A stretch of DNA of 43,112 nt from Thiomonas sp. (GTDB taxonomy: Bacteria > Pseudomonadota > Gammaproteobacteria > Burkholderiales > Burkholderiaceae_C): contig DAICZP010000022.1 of NCBI GenBank assembly GCA_027311065.1, positions 1 through 43,112 of the forward strand, written 5' to 3'. Positions within the stretch are counted from its first letter, which is position 1; the number at the start of each line of letters is the position of its first letter. The translations under genes and the position numbers were made by a program. A model generated the notes under the pieces. That model made no database searches, was not told where the DNA came from, and was given only the letters and a program-made list of their open reading frames with translations. Positions 32,896-43,107 of the stretch are shown here, one piece after another.

Positions 32896-33579
32896 ATGAA
32901 GATCTCGGCGCACGGGAATGATGCCTACGTCACCACCAACTCGACGTATGGTCGTGATGTACACAAACAAGGAAACAATACGCAACCGGCTGGCCAATTC
33001 CACGGCTCCAGACAGATTGCTGGCAAGTTGCAGCTATTCGGTGGCAAGCGTTCAGCTGGCGTCAATGATGCATTCATCACCACCAGCTCGGCGTATGGTC
33101 TGCTCGCGTTCAGCGGCGGCAACCAGACGAAAATCGCGCGCCTCTCGCGCCACCCTGCATCGGTCACCCCGAAGGTGCATTCGAACGCGGACAATCAATT
33201 GAATGGGCTGGTGCGCAACATCCGCAAGTCGATGCGGACTGAGCCGGCGGGAAATTTCCTGGATTCCCGCAAGCGCGTTGGCGCCGGCGTCACATCGATG
33301 GCCAAGCTCATTGCGCATGCGTACGTCAAGACGACGGCAAAACATCAACCCTTGCGCTTGCGCGGTGAGCAACAGCCATTCGCCCAGCCGTACCGCGCCG
33401 GCAGGGTCTCGACGTCGAGCAAGGTCGGGAGCGTACGAAACGCCTCGGATTCCGGGGTGTTGCAGCCGATCCGAGGTGCGGATTCGAAGGCTCTTGGCAC
33501 GGATGGAGAAGGGCGGGCAGCAACACCCCGTGTTTCCAGGTTCGGCAATGCGTCGAAGTTGGCGCGACATGGCGCATGA
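32896..33579 (+). CDS. Uncertain hypothetical protein with a repeated NDA(Y/F)(V/I)TT(N/S)S motif
   Basis: A 227-aa basic frame from ATG 32896 (GGAAG 7 nt upstream). The segment NDAYVTTNSTYG recurs as NDAFITTSSAYG 49 codons later. The DNA repeat (32917-32951 and 33064-33098, 30/35 identical) differs by one synonymous and several conservative changes in this frame, which suggests coding ancestry. However, the third-codon-position GC is low for this genome, no domain is recognised, and the ends look degenerate. It could be a foreign gene, a remnant or non-coding. Confidence 0.3.
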   Translation: MKISAHGNDAYVTTNSTYGRDVHKQGNNTQPAGQFHGSRQIAGKLQLFGGKRSAGVNDAFITTSSAYGLLAFSGGNQTKIARLSRHPASVTPKVHSNADNQLNGLVRNIRKSMRTEPAGNFLDSRKRVGAGVTSMAKLIAHAYVKTTAKHQPLRLRGEQQPFAQPYRAGRVSTSSKVGSVRNASDSGVLQPIRGADSKALGTDGEGRAATPRVSRFGNASKLARHGA

Positions 33580-33589
33580 CAGACCCCCG

Positions 33590-33621
33590 CCACCCGCGCC
33601 CCGTGGCGAGGGCGCGGGTGG
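33590..33621 (-). terminator. Hairpin after ahpF (probable terminator)
   Basis: A 12-bp perfect stem (CCACCCGCGCCC with GGGCGCGGGTGG, 8-nt loop) lies just after the ahpF stop on the minus strand. No U-run follows. Confidence 0.5.
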
Positions 33622-33625
33622 TGGT

Positions 33626-35206
33626 TCAGGCAGCGATGGCTTGCGGCACTGGCAGTCGGATCAGGTAATCGAATGCCGAAAGCGCCGCCTGCGCGCCTTC
33701 ACCGACGGCGATGACGATTTGCTTGAACGGGGTGGTGGTCACGTCACCAGCGGCGAACACGCCCGGCAGCGATGTCTCTCCGCGCGCGTCAACCGCGATC
33801 TCGCCGCGGGCTGACAGTGCAAGCGTTCCCTTGAGCCATTCCGCATTGGGCAGGAGGCCGATCTGCACGAAAATGCCTTCAACGTCGAGGGTGTGTGCAG
33901 CACCGCTGGTGCGGTCGGTGTAAGCCAGGCCGCGAACCTTGCCGTCAGCGCCCAGCACCTCGGTGGTCTGGGCGCTGACGATCACCTTCACGTTGGCGAG
34001 GCTGCGCAGCTTGCGCTGCAGCACGTCGTCGGCGCGCAGTTGGTGATCAAACTCGAGCAAGGTCACCTCGGCGACGACTCCGGCCAGATCGATGGCAGCC
34101 TCCACTCCCGAGTTGCCGCCTCCGATCACCGCGACGCGCCGGCCTTTGAACAGCGGGCCGTCGCAGTGCGGGCAATACGTCACACCTTTGGTTCGGTACT
34201 CCTGCTCACCGGGGACGTTCATGTTGCGCCAACGCGCGCCGGTGGCGAGCACGACACTGCGCGCATGCAGCGTCGCGCCGCTGGCCAGGCGAAGTCCCAC
34301 CAGCCCCCCGGGGGCATCAGGTGGAATCAGCCGCTCCGCACGCTGCTGATTGATGACGTCGACCGCGTATTCACCGACGTGCTGCTCCAGCGCGGCAACG
34401 AGCTTCGGGCCCTCGGTGTAGGGAATCGAAATGTAGTTTTCGATCGCCACGGTATCGAGCACCTGGCCGCCGAAGCGCTCGGCCACGAGGCCGGTACGAA
34501 TTCCTTTGCGTGCCGCATAGATGGCCGCTGCGGCGCCGGCTGGCCCGCCGCCGACCACAAGCACGTCGAAGGGGTCCCGGGCTTCGAGCTCGGCGGCGGT
34601 GCGCGCGGCGGCACCTTTGTCGAGGCGGGAAACCAGTTGCTCCACGCTCATGCGGCCTGTGTCGAATAATTCGCCGTTGAGAAAGACAGTCGGCACCGCC
34701 ATGACTTCGCGCGCCGTGACCTCATCCTGAAACAACGCGCCATCGATGGCGACATGCCGGATGCGCGGATTCAGCACCGCCATGGCGTTGAGCGCCTGAA
34801 CCGTATCGGGGCAGCTGTGGCATGACAAGGACATGAAGGTCTCGAACTGGAAGTCGCCGTCCAGGGCTTGAACCTGTTCCACCACGGAGGGATCAAGCTT
34901 CGGTGGGTATCCGCCGACTTGCAGAAGCGCCAGCACCAGCGAGGTAAATTCATGCCCGAGCGGGATTGCGGCAAATGTCACCGCGATCTCCGTTCCGGTG
35001 CGTCGAATGATGAAGGAGGGCCGCCGCGCATCAACGCCGGCGAAATCAACCTGGATGAGGTCCGGGCGCAATGACGCCACCGTTTCAAGCAGGCTGCGCA
35101 TGTCCCTGGCAGTGGCGCTGTCATCGAGCGACGCGACGAGTTCGATCGGATGCGACATCCGCTCCAGATAGGCCTTCAACTGGCTTTGAAGATCAGCATC
35201 CAACAT
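33626..35206 (-). CDS. ahpF: Alkyl hydroperoxide reductase subunit F
   Basis: A 526-aa flavoprotein that passes electrons from NADH through FAD and two disulfides to AhpC. The N-terminal thioredoxin-like domain has C129-HS-C132. The FAD/NAD part has GGGPAG near residue 219, redox-active C345-PH-C348, [10 protein letters not shown] for NAD binding, and a C-terminal [13 protein letters not shown]. All four cysteines fall at the same positions as in the E. coli enzyme. It follows ahpC after 117 nt on the same strand. Confidence 0.97.
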   Translation of the reverse strand: MLDADLQSQLKAYLERMSHPIELVASLDDSATARDMRSLLETVASLRPDLIQVDFAGVDARRPSFIIRRTGTEIAVTFAAIPLGHEFTSLVLALLQVGGYPPKLDPSVVEQVQALDGDFQFETFMSLSCHSCPDTVQALNAMAVLNPRIRHVAIDGALFQDEVTAREVMAVPTVFLNGELFDTGRMSVEQLVSRLDKGAAARTAAELEARDPFDVLVVGGGPAGAAAAIYAARKGIRTGLVAERFGGQVLDTVAIENYISIPYTEGPKLVAALEQHVGEYAVDVINQQRAERLIPPDAPGGLVGLRLASGATLHARSVVLATGARWRNMNVPGEQEYRTKGVTYCPHCDGPLFKGRRVAVIGGGNSGVEAAIDLAGVVAEVTLLEFDHQLRADDVLQRKLRSLANVKVIVSAQTTEVLGADGKVRGLAYTDRTSGAAHTLDVEGIFVQIGLLPNAEWLKGTLALSARGEIAVDARGETSLPGVFAAGDVTTTPFKQIVIAVGEGAQAALSAFDYLIRLPVPQAIAA

Positions 35207-35252
35207 GACGGGGCTCCTGCGGGTTGGGGGAATTTGAGGTGCAGACGACTCC

Positions 35253-35271
35253 CGGCCGGGATCTCCGGCCG
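35253..35271 (-). other. Hairpin between ahpC and ahpF
   Basis: A 7-bp stem (CGGCCGG/CCGGCCG) with 5-nt loop in the 117-nt spacer, after a run of T on the minus strand. It may stabilise the abundant ahpC message or reduce read-through into ahpF. Confidence 0.35.
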
Positions 35272-35323
35272 TGAAGTCGAAAAAAATGGGGGCAGCAGTC
35301 GCGAGCGCGGCCCGCGGCCAAGG

Positions 35324-35887
35324 TCAGATCTTGCCGACCAGGTCCAGCGAAGGCTTCAGGGTCTTGTCGCCTTCCTTCCACTTCGCCGGGCACACTTCAC
35401 CCGGGTGCGAGGCGACGTACTGGGCGGCGCGGACCTTGCGCAACAGCTCGGTGGCGTCGCGGCCAATACCGTTGTCGTGGATTTCGCACAACTTGATCTG
35501 GCCCGCCGGGTTGATCAGGAAGGTGCCGCGCAGTGCCAGACCCTCTTCCTCGATCATGACGTCGAAGTTGCGGGTGATGGCGCCGGTGGGGTCACCGATC
35601 ATCACGTATTCAACCTTTTTGATCGCGGCCGAGGTGTCGTGCCAGGCCTTGTGGGCGAAATGCGTATCGGTGGACACAGCGTAAATTTCGACGCCGAGCT
35701 TCTTGAACTCGCCGTACTGCTCTGCCAGGTCTTCCAGTTCGGTCGGGCAGACGAAGGTGAAGTCGGCGGGATAGAACACGACCACGGACCAGCCGCCCTT
35801 GAGGTTCTCGTCCGTCACGGTGACGAACGTGCCGTTCTTGAGTGCCTGGGCCTTGAAAGGTTTGACTTGGGTGTTGATCAGCGACAT
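35324..35887 (-). CDS. ahpC: Alkyl hydroperoxide reductase subunit C (peroxiredoxin)
   Basis: A 187-aa typical 2-Cys peroxiredoxin that reduces H2O2, organic peroxides and peroxynitrite. The peroxidatic C47 is in DFTFVCPTE and the resolving C166 is in [10 protein letters not shown]. Length and cysteine positions match the E. coli protein. A GAGGAAG site precedes ATG 35887. The promoter region carries an OxyR-like array, which fits peroxide induction, with ahpF downstream as its reductase. Confidence 0.98.
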   Translation of the reverse strand: MSLINTQVKPFKAQALKNGTFVTVTDENLKGGWSVVVFYPADFTFVCPTELEDLAEQYGEFKKLGVEIYAVSTDTHFAHKAWHDTSAAIKKVEYVMIGDPTGAITRNFDVMIEEEGLALRGTFLINPAGQIKLCEIHDNGIGRDATELLRKVRAAQYVASHPGEVCPAKWKEGDKTLKPSLDLVGKI

Positions 35888-35923
35888 GGTGACTTCCTCA
35901 GGGTTGCAAAATAGTGAGATGCA

Positions 35924-35989
35924 ATCCTAAGGCGGGCTTGTCGATCAATCCAATTGATTTTCAGGATGTCAGCGATTGAGTGAGACTAT
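35924..35989 (-). promoter_or_regulatory. ahpC promoter with OxyR-like site
   Basis: On the minus strand TTGGAT (35953-35948), an 18-bp spacer and TAGGAT (35929-35924). Directly upstream (35953-35989) four tetranucleotides spaced by 7 nt read ATAG, CAAT, ATCC, CAAT. They match the OxyR pattern ATAG-N7-CTAT-N7-ATAG-N7-CTAT at 12 of 16 bases and abut the -35 as an activator site should. Confidence 0.5.
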
Positions 35990-36065
35990 CGTCTGCAGCA
36001 TGCCTCTGGCGTGGGCAGGCAGCCAGTTTGGGTTCCACGACGCCGGCGAAACCGCCCAAACGCAA

Positions 36066-36097
36066 AACGGCGCAGGTGCATGAACACCTGCGCCGTT
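36066..36097 (-). terminator. Terminator after tRNA-Cys
   Basis: A 13-bp perfect stem (AACGGCGCAGGTG/CACCTGCGCCGTT) with 6-nt loop; on the minus strand a short T-run follows. Confidence 0.75.
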
Positions 36098-36105
36098 GGC
36101 GTGTC

Positions 36106-36179
36106 TGGAGGCGCGGGAGGGAGTCGAACCCACCTGGAAGGATTTGCAGTCCTCTGCATAGCCGCTTTGCTACCGCGCC
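36106..36179 (-). tRNA. tRNA-Cys(GCA)
   Basis: 74 nt including CCA. The minus strand starts GGCGCGGTAGC, acceptor GGCGCGG/CCGCGCC with U discriminator (as expected for tRNA-Cys), anticodon loop CTGCAAA (GCA), T-loop GGTTCGACTCC. Confidence 0.95.
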
Positions 36180-36227
36180 GTGTTTCTCAAGCGACACTGT
36201 AGCGTTTCCCGCCGCAGTATCGCCGTC

Positions 36228-36259
36228 AAAAAAAAAGGGAAGCCATGTCTTCCCTTTTT
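36228..36259 (-). terminator. Terminator between tRNA-Gly and tRNA-Cys
   Basis: Stem AAAAAGGGAAG/CTTCCCTTTTT (11 bp) with 6-nt loop; the minus strand has a 9-T run at its end. The A/T flanks could make it work on both strands. It implies the tRNA-Cys gene has its own promoter or depends on read-through. Confidence 0.7.
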
Positions 36260-36278
36260 CGTCACTGCTCAAAAATTC

Positions 36279-36354
36279 TGGAGCGGGAAACGAGTCTCGA
36301 ACTCGCGACCTCAACCTTGGCAAGGTTGCGCTCTACCAACTGAGCTATTCCCGC
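36279..36354 (-). tRNA. tRNA-Gly(GCC)
   Basis: 76 nt including CCA. The minus strand starts GCGGGAATAGCTCAGTTGGT, anticodon loop TTGCCAA (GCC), T-loop GTTCGAGAC, acceptor GCGGGAA/TTCCCGC with U discriminator. Confidence 0.95.
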
Positions 36355-36427
36355 GAAAACAGAAATTCTATACCTTCCAGGCACCCTGTCAAGTCCCTGG
36401 GGACGATCCGGCGGGCGGCTGAAGAAG

Positions 36428-37234
36428 TCACAGTTGTGCGGCCAATCCCCCGACCACTGCATGCATGCCTGCGTCGACGTGGAGGACCTCCGCGGTGACA
36501 CCGCTTGCAAGGTCGGATAGCAGGAATGCGCTGGCATCGCCCACCTGCTCGATGGTGACGTTGCGCCGCAACGGCGTGCTGGCCTCGTTGAATTTGAGCA
36601 TCTTGCCGAAATCCGCAATACCCGAGGCAGCCAGTGTCTTGATCGGACCGGCACTCACGGCATTCACGCGCATGCCACGCGGACCAAGGGATTCGGCCAT
36701 GTAGCGTACCGTCGCCTCGAGCGCTGCCTTGGCCACGCCCATGGTGTTGTAGTTGGGTACGACGCGCTCGGCGCCAAGGTAGGTCATGGTGACGAGCGAT
36801 GGTGTGGCGCCGGCCGCGACGCTGGCCTGAAGCATTGGCAGCGCTGCCTTGGCGAGGGCAGGAAACGAGTATGCCGAGATGTCATGGGCGATACGAAAAC
36901 CCTCGCGTGAAAGACCGTCCACGAAATCACCCGCGATGGCCTCGCGGGGCGCGAAGCCGATCGAGTGCACAAGCCCGTCAAGCCGCGGCCAGTGCTGGCC
37001 GAGGCTGGCGAAAAGGGCGTCGATCTGGGTGTCATCGGCAACGTCGCAGGGAAAGGTCAGGGTGCTGCCAAACTCTTCGGCAAAACCCTTGATTCGTTCC
37101 AGGAAGCGGTCGCCGACGTAGGTGAATGCGAGTTCGGCACCTTCGCGATGGCATGCCTGCGCAACGCCGTAGGCGATGGAACGGTTGGACAGCAGCCCGG
37201 TGATCAGGATGCGTTTGCCGGTGAGAAAGCCCAT
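36428..37234 (-). CDS. fabI: Enoyl-ACP reductase (NADH), FabI
   Basis: Last reduction step of each fatty-acid elongation cycle. A 268-aa short-chain dehydrogenase with the FabI-specific nucleotide-binding start [24 protein letters not shown], and catalytic Tyr152, Tyr162 and Lys169 (Y-x6-Y pattern with Y-N-T-M-G-V-A-K). AGAGGA precedes ATG 37234. It lies upstream of tRNA-Gly and tRNA-Cys on the same strand. This class is the target of triclosan and isoniazid-type inhibitors; nothing in the active site looks unusual. Confidence 0.97.
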   Translation of the reverse strand: MGFLTGKRILITGLLSNRSIAYGVAQACHREGAELAFTYVGDRFLERIKGFAEEFGSTLTFPCDVADDTQIDALFASLGQHWPRLDGLVHSIGFAPREAIAGDFVDGLSREGFRIAHDISAYSFPALAKAALPMLQASVAAGATPSLVTMTYLGAERVVPNYNTMGVAKAALEATVRYMAESLGPRGMRVNAVSAGPIKTLAASGIADFGKMLKFNEASTPLRRNVTIEQVGDASAFLLSDLASGVTAEVLHVDAGMHAVVGGLAAQL

Positions 37235-37470
37235 GAGGAAGTCCTCTGACTGAAAATGATGTGCGGAGTATCGAGCGTTCGATCAGGGATGAACACGCGG
37301 TCATGCGCCGGAATTCTCGCACGGCCCGCGCAATCGGCTTTTCACGCAGCCCCGTGATGGACGGCCGGCAGTTGGTCGAGCGCGGTCTGCCCTGCTCATT
37401 CATCTGCCGTGACCGGCGTGTGATCGCAGCCATGGCGCACCGCCCTCATCCCTGTTGCACACGCTCCGGC
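37235..37470. other. Divergent intergenic region between fabI and the rimP promoter
   Basis: Frames here have no ribosome sites or known domains. The fabI promoter should lie within ~80 nt of 37234 but its -35/-10 are not clear (a weak GATACT is present). Confidence 0.5.
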
Positions 37471-37499
37471 TTGCCGGGCGGTGCGCATTCCCCTATAAT
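37471..37499 (+). promoter_or_regulatory. Strong sigma-70 promoter of the rimP-nusA-infB leader
   Basis: TTGCCG (37471-37476), 17-bp spacer, perfect TATAAT (37494-37499). Transcription should start near 37506. Confidence 0.85.
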
Positions 37500-37505
37500 C
37501 CCATT

Positions 37506-37816
37506 TTGTTGCTCACTGGCCGTGCTGGACTGGTGTCGTGCGAGGTCTGGTCTCAAGCCAGGGAGCTTGCAGGCCAATCAAGGCAGGAAAATCAAGGCTG
37601 ATGCAGGTCCGAACTGGGTCCGAAGCGGGTCTGGAGTGTTTGCGTCAGGGTTTTGACGCAGCGTCCGGGGAACCGTTCGTCGGGGTGAGCGGTGCGGCAT
37701 GGGTGCGAACCTGGCGGGTTCGGACCTGGAGAAGCGGCCTGTAGAGGCTTGTGGAGTTTGCGCAGAGGAAGACCGGGTTGACCAAAAAAGGGCGACACCA
37801 ATCGCCCTTTTTTTTT
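37506..37816 (+). ncRNA. ~310-nt structured leader RNA ending in an attenuator
   Basis: Between the promoter and rimP lies a discrete transcript that ends in an intrinsic terminator. CAGGTCCGAAC (37604-37614) can pair over 100 nt with GTTCGGACCTG (37718-37728), while the 3' half of that pairing can instead form a local hairpin with CGAACC at 37706-37711. A further hairpin is at 37641-37660. It does not match RNase P RNA, 4.5S RNA, tmRNA or a tRNA-fMet gene. It may be a leader for autoregulation or a stand-alone small RNA. Confidence 0.5.
37784..37816 (+). terminator. Intrinsic terminator/attenuator upstream of rimP
   Basis: Stem AAAAAAGGGCGA/TCGCCCTTTTTT (12 bp), 6-nt loop, then T-run to 37816. 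It lies ~130 nt before rimP, so transcription must read through it or start again to express the operon. Confidence 0.85.
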
Positions 37817-37944
37817 GCTCTGCCGTATTGCGGTCGCTGCGGCGACCGGGTCGGCTGGGCGGTTGTGATTGTGTGGCGGTGCGCGGACGCATTTCAGGAG
37901 CGGGTTTGACCGGACGTACGTTGTTGGGGCAGGGCAGCCAGAGC

Positions 37945-38514
37945 ATGGCGGACGCGATCGAGGCGACAGTCGAGGGGCTCGGCTGTGTGTTCGTCGAGTT
38001 CGCGTTGCTCAGTGGTGGATTGCTCCGGGTGACCATCGATCGCGCCGAGAGTGAAGGGCCGGTCACGGTGGAGGACTGCGAGCGTGTCACGCGCCAATTG
38101 CAGTACGTGCTCGAGGTCGAGGGTGCTGATTACCGGCGCCTCGAGGTTTCGTCCCCGGGATTGGACAGGTTGTTGCGCAAGCCTGAGGATTTTCTGCGGT
38201 TTGCCGGCCAGGCAGTCGACGTGACGCTTCGGACGCCGTTCCAGGGGCGGAAGAAATATCGTGGCATTCTGCAGGCGCCGGTGCCTGCGGTCGGTGACGC
38301 GGCGCAGCAAAACTATGCCATTTTCTGGGATGAGGCGCTGCTGACTGCGTTGACGGTGTCGCGACCGGGTGCCCCGAAGCCCAGGCCCGGAAAAGTGGGG
38401 GCGGGCAAACCGGCAAAGCCGGAGGATGTTCCGCAAGAGCTGCGATTTACGATGGCCGAGGTGCGTGAAGTGCGCCTCGTGCCCGTGCTTGACTTTAGGG
38501 GGCGAAAATCATGA
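37945..38514 (+). CDS. rimP: Ribosome maturation factor RimP
   Basis: Needed for 30S subunit assembly. From ATG 37945 the protein has 189 aa with the family pattern [58 protein letters not shown] and the C-terminal SH3-like domain with KKYRGIL. The frame is open for 82 codons upstream but those residues are not conserved and include the terminator, so the later start is right. A TTG at 37921 is a possible alternative. Its stop overlaps nusA (ATGA). An insertion of Pro/Lys-rich residues (~150-170) is seen near the C-terminus. Confidence 0.94.
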   Translation: MADAIEATVEGLGCVFVEFALLSGGLLRVTIDRAESEGPVTVEDCERVTRQLQYVLEVEGADYRRLEVSSPGLDRLLRKPEDFLRFAGQAVDVTLRTPFQGRKKYRGILQAPVPAVGDAAQQNYAIFWDEALLTALTVSRPGAPKPRPGKVGAGKPAKPEDVPQELRFTMAEVREVRLVPVLDFRGRKS

Positions 38515-39989
38515 ACCGCGATTTGCTGATGCTGGTCGATGCGCTGGCGCACGAGAAGAACGTCGACCGTGACGTGGTGTTCAGCGCTGTTGAGGCGGCG
38601 TTGGCCTCGGCGACCAAGAAGCGCTACCCCGGTGAAGTCGACATTCGCGTGGCGATCGATCGCAACACCGGCGGCTACGAAACGTTTCGCCGCTGGTTGG
38701 TGGTGCCTGACGAGGCAGGATTGCAGCAGCCGGATGCGGAAATTCTGCATTTCGAAGCTGTCGAGCAAATTCCTGATATCGAGATCGGCGAATACATCGA
38801 AGAGCAGGTCGAGAGCGTCGAGTTCGGTCGCATTGGTGCGCAGGCAGCCAAGCAAGTCATTCTGCAGAAGATCCGCGACGCCGAGCGCGAGCAGATTCTG
38901 AATGACTTTCTCGAACGCAACGACAAGATCTTCATCGGCAGCGTCAAGCGCATGGACAAGGGCGACGCCATCGTCGAGTCTGGCAAGGTTGACGCGCGCC
39001 TGCGCCGCGGCGACATGATTCCGAAGGAAAACCTTCGCATCGGCGACCGCGTGAAGGCGGTGATCGCGAAAGTGGACCGGCAGGCGCGGGGCCCGCAGAT
39101 CGAACTTTCGCGGACGGCGCCTGAGTACATGAAGGAACTGTTTCGCCTCGAGGTGCCTGAGATCGAGCAAGGTCTGCTGGAAATCAAGTCCTGCGCCCGC
39201 GACCCCGGTCTCCGGGCCAAGATCGCGGTACTGTCCCATGATCGCCGCATTGACCCGATCGGCACCTGCATCGGTGTGCGTGGTTCGCGCGTCAACGCGG
39301 TCAGCACAGAGCTTGGCGGCGAGCGCGTGGACATCGTGTTGTGGTCCGACGATCCAGCGCAGTTCGTGATCGGCGCCCTGGCGCCGGCCAATGTGCAGTC
39401 CATCGTTGTCGACGAGGAGCGACACGCAATGGACGTCGCGGTGGACGAGGAAAATCTCGCGCTGGCCATCGGTCGCGCCGGGCAGAACGTGCGCCTTGCG
39501 TCGGAGCTCACCGGGTGGGCGATCAATCTGATGTCCGCCGAGGAATCGCAGAACCGGCACAATGCCGAGGTCGAGACCATGCGTGAGTTGTTCCGCACCA
39601 AGCTCGACGTCGATCAGGAAGTCGCTGACATCCTGATTGCCGAAGGATTTGCGAGCTTGGAGGAGGTCGCCTATGTTCCCCTGCAGGAGATGCTGGAGAT
39701 CGAGGCGTTCAACGAAGAAACGGTTCACGAGCTTCGTAACCGTGCACGTGATGCCCTGCTCACGCAGGAAATCGCGCGCGAGCAGAAACTCGAAGGCGTC
39801 TCGCAGGATCTGAAGGATCTCGAGGGACTGACGACCGACGACATCACCAAACTCTCCGATTCCGGCGTGCACACGCGCGACGACCTCGGTGATCTGGCTG
39901 TCGACGAGCTCACCGAGATCATCGGGGGGGACGGGGCCCGCGCCAGCGCGCTCATCCTGAAGGCCCGGGAACACTGGTTCAACGCCTGA
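38511..39989 (+). CDS. nusA: Transcription termination/antitermination factor NusA
   Basis: A 492-aa RNA-polymerase-binding protein with the full domain set: N-terminal RNAP-binding domain (1-~130), S1 (~135-200), KH1 and KH2 (~205-350), then two acidic C-terminal repeats ([24 protein letters not shown] and [20 protein letters not shown] regions) found in proteobacterial NusA. ATG 38511 overlaps the rimP stop. NusA is known in E. coli to regulate its own operon through termination in the leader; the attenuator at 37784 would suit such control. Confidence 0.98.
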   Translation: MNRDLLMLVDALAHEKNVDRDVVFSAVEAALASATKKRYPGEVDIRVAIDRNTGGYETFRRWLVVPDEAGLQQPDAEILHFEAVEQIPDIEIGEYIEEQVESVEFGRIGAQAAKQVILQKIRDAEREQILNDFLERNDKIFIGSVKRMDKGDAIVESGKVDARLRRGDMIPKENLRIGDRVKAVIAKVDRQARGPQIELSRTAPEYMKELFRLEVPEIEQGLLEIKSCARDPGLRAKIAVLSHDRRIDPIGTCIGVRGSRVNAVSTELGGERVDIVLWSDDPAQFVIGALAPANVQSIVVDEERHAMDVAVDEENLALAIGRAGQNVRLASELTGWAINLMSAEESQNRHNAEVETMRELFRTKLDVDQEVADILIAEGFASLEEVAYVPLQEMLEIEAFNEETVHELRNRARDALLTQEIAREQKLEGVSQDLKDLEGLTTDDITKLSDSGVHTRDDLGDLAVDELTEIIGGDGARASALILKAREHWFNA

Positions 39990-40020
39990 GCGCTTGAGGC
40001 CCAAGGAGCAAGGAATATCC

Positions 40021-42963
40021 ATGGCACAAACCACCGTCGCGCAACTCGCCAATGAGCTGCACATCCCAGCCGCCACGTTGCTTGAGCAACTTGGCGCCGC
40101 CGGCGTGCACAAGCAAGCGCCCGACGATCCGATCAGCGACGCCGACAAGGCTCGTCTGCTGGACCACTTGCGCGTCGCGCATGGGGCGCAGTCCGGCGAT
40201 CGCAAGAAGATCACCCTGACGCGAAAGCAAACCACCGAGATCAAGCAGGCCGATGCCACCGGCAAGGCCCGCACCATCCAGGTCGAGGTTCGCAAGAAGC
40301 GTGTCTTCGTCAAGCGCGACGAATCCATGCCGGACATGCCGGCACAGGCCGCAGAGCCCGCGGTCAGCGAGGCGGAGTTGCTGCGTCGTGAGGAAGAGGC
40401 GCAGCGCGAGTCCGAGCTTCTCGCACGTCAGGCCGAGGAACTGAGCCGTCGTCAGCGCGAGGAGGAAGAGGCGCGCCAGCTTGCCGAGGAACGCGAGCGT
40501 GTGCGTCAGCGTGAAGAAGAAATGCGCCGTCTCGCAGCGGAGGCGGAGGCTGCCGCCGCGCGCGAGGCGGCACAGGCCGCCGCCGCACTGGCAGCGAAGG
40601 CCCTGAACTACAGCGGCAATGACGCCATGGTAGCTGCAGCGACCGCCGCGGCCAAGGCGGCCAAGGAACAAGCAGTCCAGCAGGAGCAGGCCGTGCATGC
40701 GGCGCAGGAAGCAAAAGACACCAAGGCACGTGCCGAGGCGCAGGCGCGTCAGGACGCGGACAAGCGTGCGGCGGAGGAAACCGCGGTGAAGCGCGCGGCT
40801 GAACTTGCCAACGTCGTGCAGCGGCGTCGGGCTGCCGAGGCGGAGGCAGCTGCCATTCGAGACATGCTCGCACGTCCCCGCGCCGTGCTTCACGCACCGA
40901 AGCCGGAGGCACCGAAGCCGGTGGAGGCACCCGCGATCAAGGGGACGATCCACAAGCCGGCTGCGGGGGCGGCTCCGAAGCCTGCCGCGACAGCGGCAGC
41001 CCCCGCTGGGGACGCCAAAGCCAAGAAGCAAGTCAAGTCCGAGCAGCTGTCATCGTCGTGGGCGGATGAGGCTGCCAAGCGTCGCGCCATCAAGACACGC
41101 GGTGATGCCAGCGGCGGTACCGGTACATGGCGTGGCGCAAAGGGCGGCAATCGCCGCGATTCGCGCGAAAAGGACCAGCCGCGTTTCGTCGCTCCGGCCG
41201 AGCCACAGGTGCGCGAGGTGCACATCCCCGAAACGATCACCGTCAGTGATCTTGCCCACAAGATGGCCGTCAAGGCGTCCGAGGTCATCAAGACCTTGAT
41301 GAAGCTTGGCCAAATGGTGACCATCAACCAGGTCCTTGACCAGGAAACGGCGATGATCATCGTTCAGGAAATGGGCCATACGTCCATTGCCGCGAAGCTC
41401 GATGACCCCGAGACCTTTCTCGAAGAAGAGGGCCAGGCGCCGCACGAAGTTGAATTCGTGCCACGCGCTCCAGTTGTCACTGTCATGGGCCACGTCGACC
41501 ATGGAAAGACCTCACTGCTCGACTACATTCGGCGTGCCAAGGTTGCGGCGGGTGAGGCAGGCGGTATCACGCAGCACATCGGTGCCTACCATGTGACCAC
41601 ACCGCGCGGCATGATCACCTTCCTCGATACTCCTGGTCACGAGGCTTTCACCGCCATGCGGGCGCGCGGTGCCAAGGCGACCGACATTGTCATTCTGGTG
41701 GTTGCGGCCGACGATGGTGTCATGCCGCAGACCAGGGAGGCGATCGCACACGCCAAGGCTGCAGGCGTACCCATCGTGGTTGCCATCAACAAGATCGACA
41801 AACCGGACGCGAATCCCGATCGTGTCAAGCAGGAGCTGGTCGCCGAGCAGGTGCTGCCTGAAGAGTACGGTGGAGATTCACCCTTCGTGGCAGTGTCGGC
41901 GAAGACTGGGCAGGGGATCGACGAGTTGCTGGAGCAGGTCCTGCTGCAGGCCGAGGTACTCGAGCTCAAGGCCCCGATCGATGCCCCGGCGAAGGGCCTG
42001 GTCATCGAGGCGCAACTCGACAAGGGCCGCGGCCCGGTGGCCACTGTGCTGGTGCTGTCTGGCACGCTCAAGCGCGGCGATGCAGTGCTCGCCGGCTCTT
42101 GCTGGGGCCGTGTGCGGGCCATGCTCGACGAAAACGGGCGGCCGGTGCAGACCGCGGGTCCGGCGATCCCGGTCGAAATCCAGGGTCTCAGCGAAGTGCC
42201 GAGTGCTGGCGAGGAATTCATGGTTCTCGCCGATGAGCGCCGGGCAAGGGAAATCGCCTTGTTCCGCCAGGGCAAGTACCGTGACGTCAAGCTCGCTCGC
42301 CAGCAGGCGGCCAAGCTCGAAAACATGTTCGATCAGATTGCGGAAGGGACCAAGACCCTGAACCTGATCATCAAGTCGGATGTGCAAGGTTCCCAGGAAG
42401 CGCTCGTGCACGCGCTGACGAAGCTGTCGACCGAAGAAATCAAGGTCGCGGTGGTCCACGCAGCGGTCGGCGGCATCACCGAAAACGACATCAACCTCGC
42501 GATTGCCTCGAAAGCGGTGGTCATCGGGTTCAACACCCGTGCCGACGCCGGCGCCCGCAAGGCGGCCGAGCAGAACGGCATCGATATTCGCTACTACAAC
42601 ATCATCTACGAAGCCGTGGATGAGATCAAGGCGGCGATGTCGGGCATGCTTTCACCCGAGAAGCGCGAGGAGGTCATTGGCATGGTCGAGGTCCGCCAGG
42701 TCTTCCGCATCAGCAAAGTCGGAACGGTGGCCGGTTGCCGCGTGATGTCCGGGACGGTCCGTCGTTCGGCGCATGTGCGGGTGCTGCGTGACCACGTGGT
42801 CATCCACACCGGTGAACTCGACTCGCTGAAGCGCTTCAAGGATGATGTTAGCGAGGTCCAGGAAGGTTTCGAGTGCGGTCTGTCACTCAAGAGCTTCCAT
42901 GATCTCGAGGAAGGTGACCAGCTCGAAGTGTTCGAGGTCAAGGAAATCGCCCGCACGCTTTGA
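40021..42963 (+). CDS. infB: Translation initiation factor IF-2
   Basis: A 980-aa GTPase that places initiator tRNA on the 30S subunit. Domains: IF2_N (residues 1-~50), the IF2-associated segment ([20 protein letters not shown]), a long Glu/Arg/Ala-rich coiled coil (~120-300), a second IF2_N (~400-455), the G domain with G1 GHVDHGKT (490-497), DTPGH (536-540) and NKID (590-593), then domains II-IV. ATG 40021 has AAGGAGCAAGG upstream; ATG/GTG-like codons further up lie in the nusA spacer. The sequence is typical of Burkholderiales IF2. Confidence 0.98.
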   Translation: MAQTTVAQLANELHIPAATLLEQLGAAGVHKQAPDDPISDADKARLLDHLRVAHGAQSGDRKKITLTRKQTTEIKQADATGKARTIQVEVRKKRVFVKRDESMPDMPAQAAEPAVSEAELLRREEEAQRESELLARQAEELSRRQREEEEARQLAEERERVRQREEEMRRLAAEAEAAAAREAAQAAAALAAKALNYSGNDAMVAAATAAAKAAKEQAVQQEQAVHAAQEAKDTKARAEAQARQDADKRAAEETAVKRAAELANVVQRRRAAEAEAAAIRDMLARPRAVLHAPKPEAPKPVEAPAIKGTIHKPAAGAAPKPAATAAAPAGDAKAKKQVKSEQLSSSWADEAAKRRAIKTRGDASGGTGTWRGAKGGNRRDSREKDQPRFVAPAEPQVREVHIPETITVSDLAHKMAVKASEVIKTLMKLGQMVTINQVLDQETAMIIVQEMGHTSIAAKLDDPETFLEEEGQAPHEVEFVPRAPVVTVMGHVDHGKTSLLDYIRRAKVAAGEAGGITQHIGAYHVTTPRGMITFLDTPGHEAFTAMRARGAKATDIVILVVAADDGVMPQTREAIAHAKAAGVPIVVAINKIDKPDANPDRVKQELVAEQVLPEEYGGDSPFVAVSAKTGQGIDELLEQVLLQAEVLELKAPIDAPAKGLVIEAQLDKGRGPVATVLVLSGTLKRGDAVLAGSCWGRVRAMLDENGRPVQTAGPAIPVEIQGLSEVPSAGEEFMVLADERRAREIALFRQGKYRDVKLARQQAAKLENMFDQIAEGTKTLNLIIKSDVQGSQEALVHALTKLSTEEIKVAVVHAAVGGITENDINLAIASKAVVIGFNTRADAGARKAAEQNGIDIRYYNIIYEAVDEIKAAMSGMLSPEKREEVIGMVEVRQVFRISKVGTVAGCRVMSGTVRRSAHVRVLRDHVVIHTGELDSLKRFKDDVSEVQEGFECGLSLKSFHDLEEGDQLEVFEVKEIARTL

Positions 42964-42996
42964 GCGTTCCGCAAGGAAGCGGTCCGCAACTTCCCA

Positions 42997-43028
42997 GGCC
43001 GGAGCGCCCCGCGGCGGGTGCTCCGGCC
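42997..43028 (+). terminator. Hairpin after infB
   Basis: A 13-bp stem (GGCCGGAGC + GCCC with GGGT + GCTCCGGCC) and 6-nt loop, 33 nt after the infB stop. The following T-rich part is weak, so it may only reduce read-through. Confidence 0.5.
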
Positions 43029-43107
43029 TTCGTCCGTTTGCCGCATCAAGGGCGCGGGTGTGTTGATCCAGCGCAATTTTCCAGATCGTTGTTCAAGGTC
43101 GTAGTCC

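Noticed and set aside
33052-33570. 172-codon minus-strand frame near tRNA-Leu
   Set aside because: No domain, poor codon pattern, and the repeat at 32917/33064 is better explained by the plus frame.
37506-37816. RNase P RNA, 4.5S RNA, tmRNA or 6S RNA
   Set aside because: None of the conserved cores I know (for example GAGGAAAGTCCGGGC of RNase P or the GGAAGG/AGCAGCC loop of 4.5S) is present.
38313-40337. 674-codon open frame on the minus strand
   Set aside because: It is antisense to nusA, whose domains are all recognised; the frame is an artefact of GC-rich codon use.
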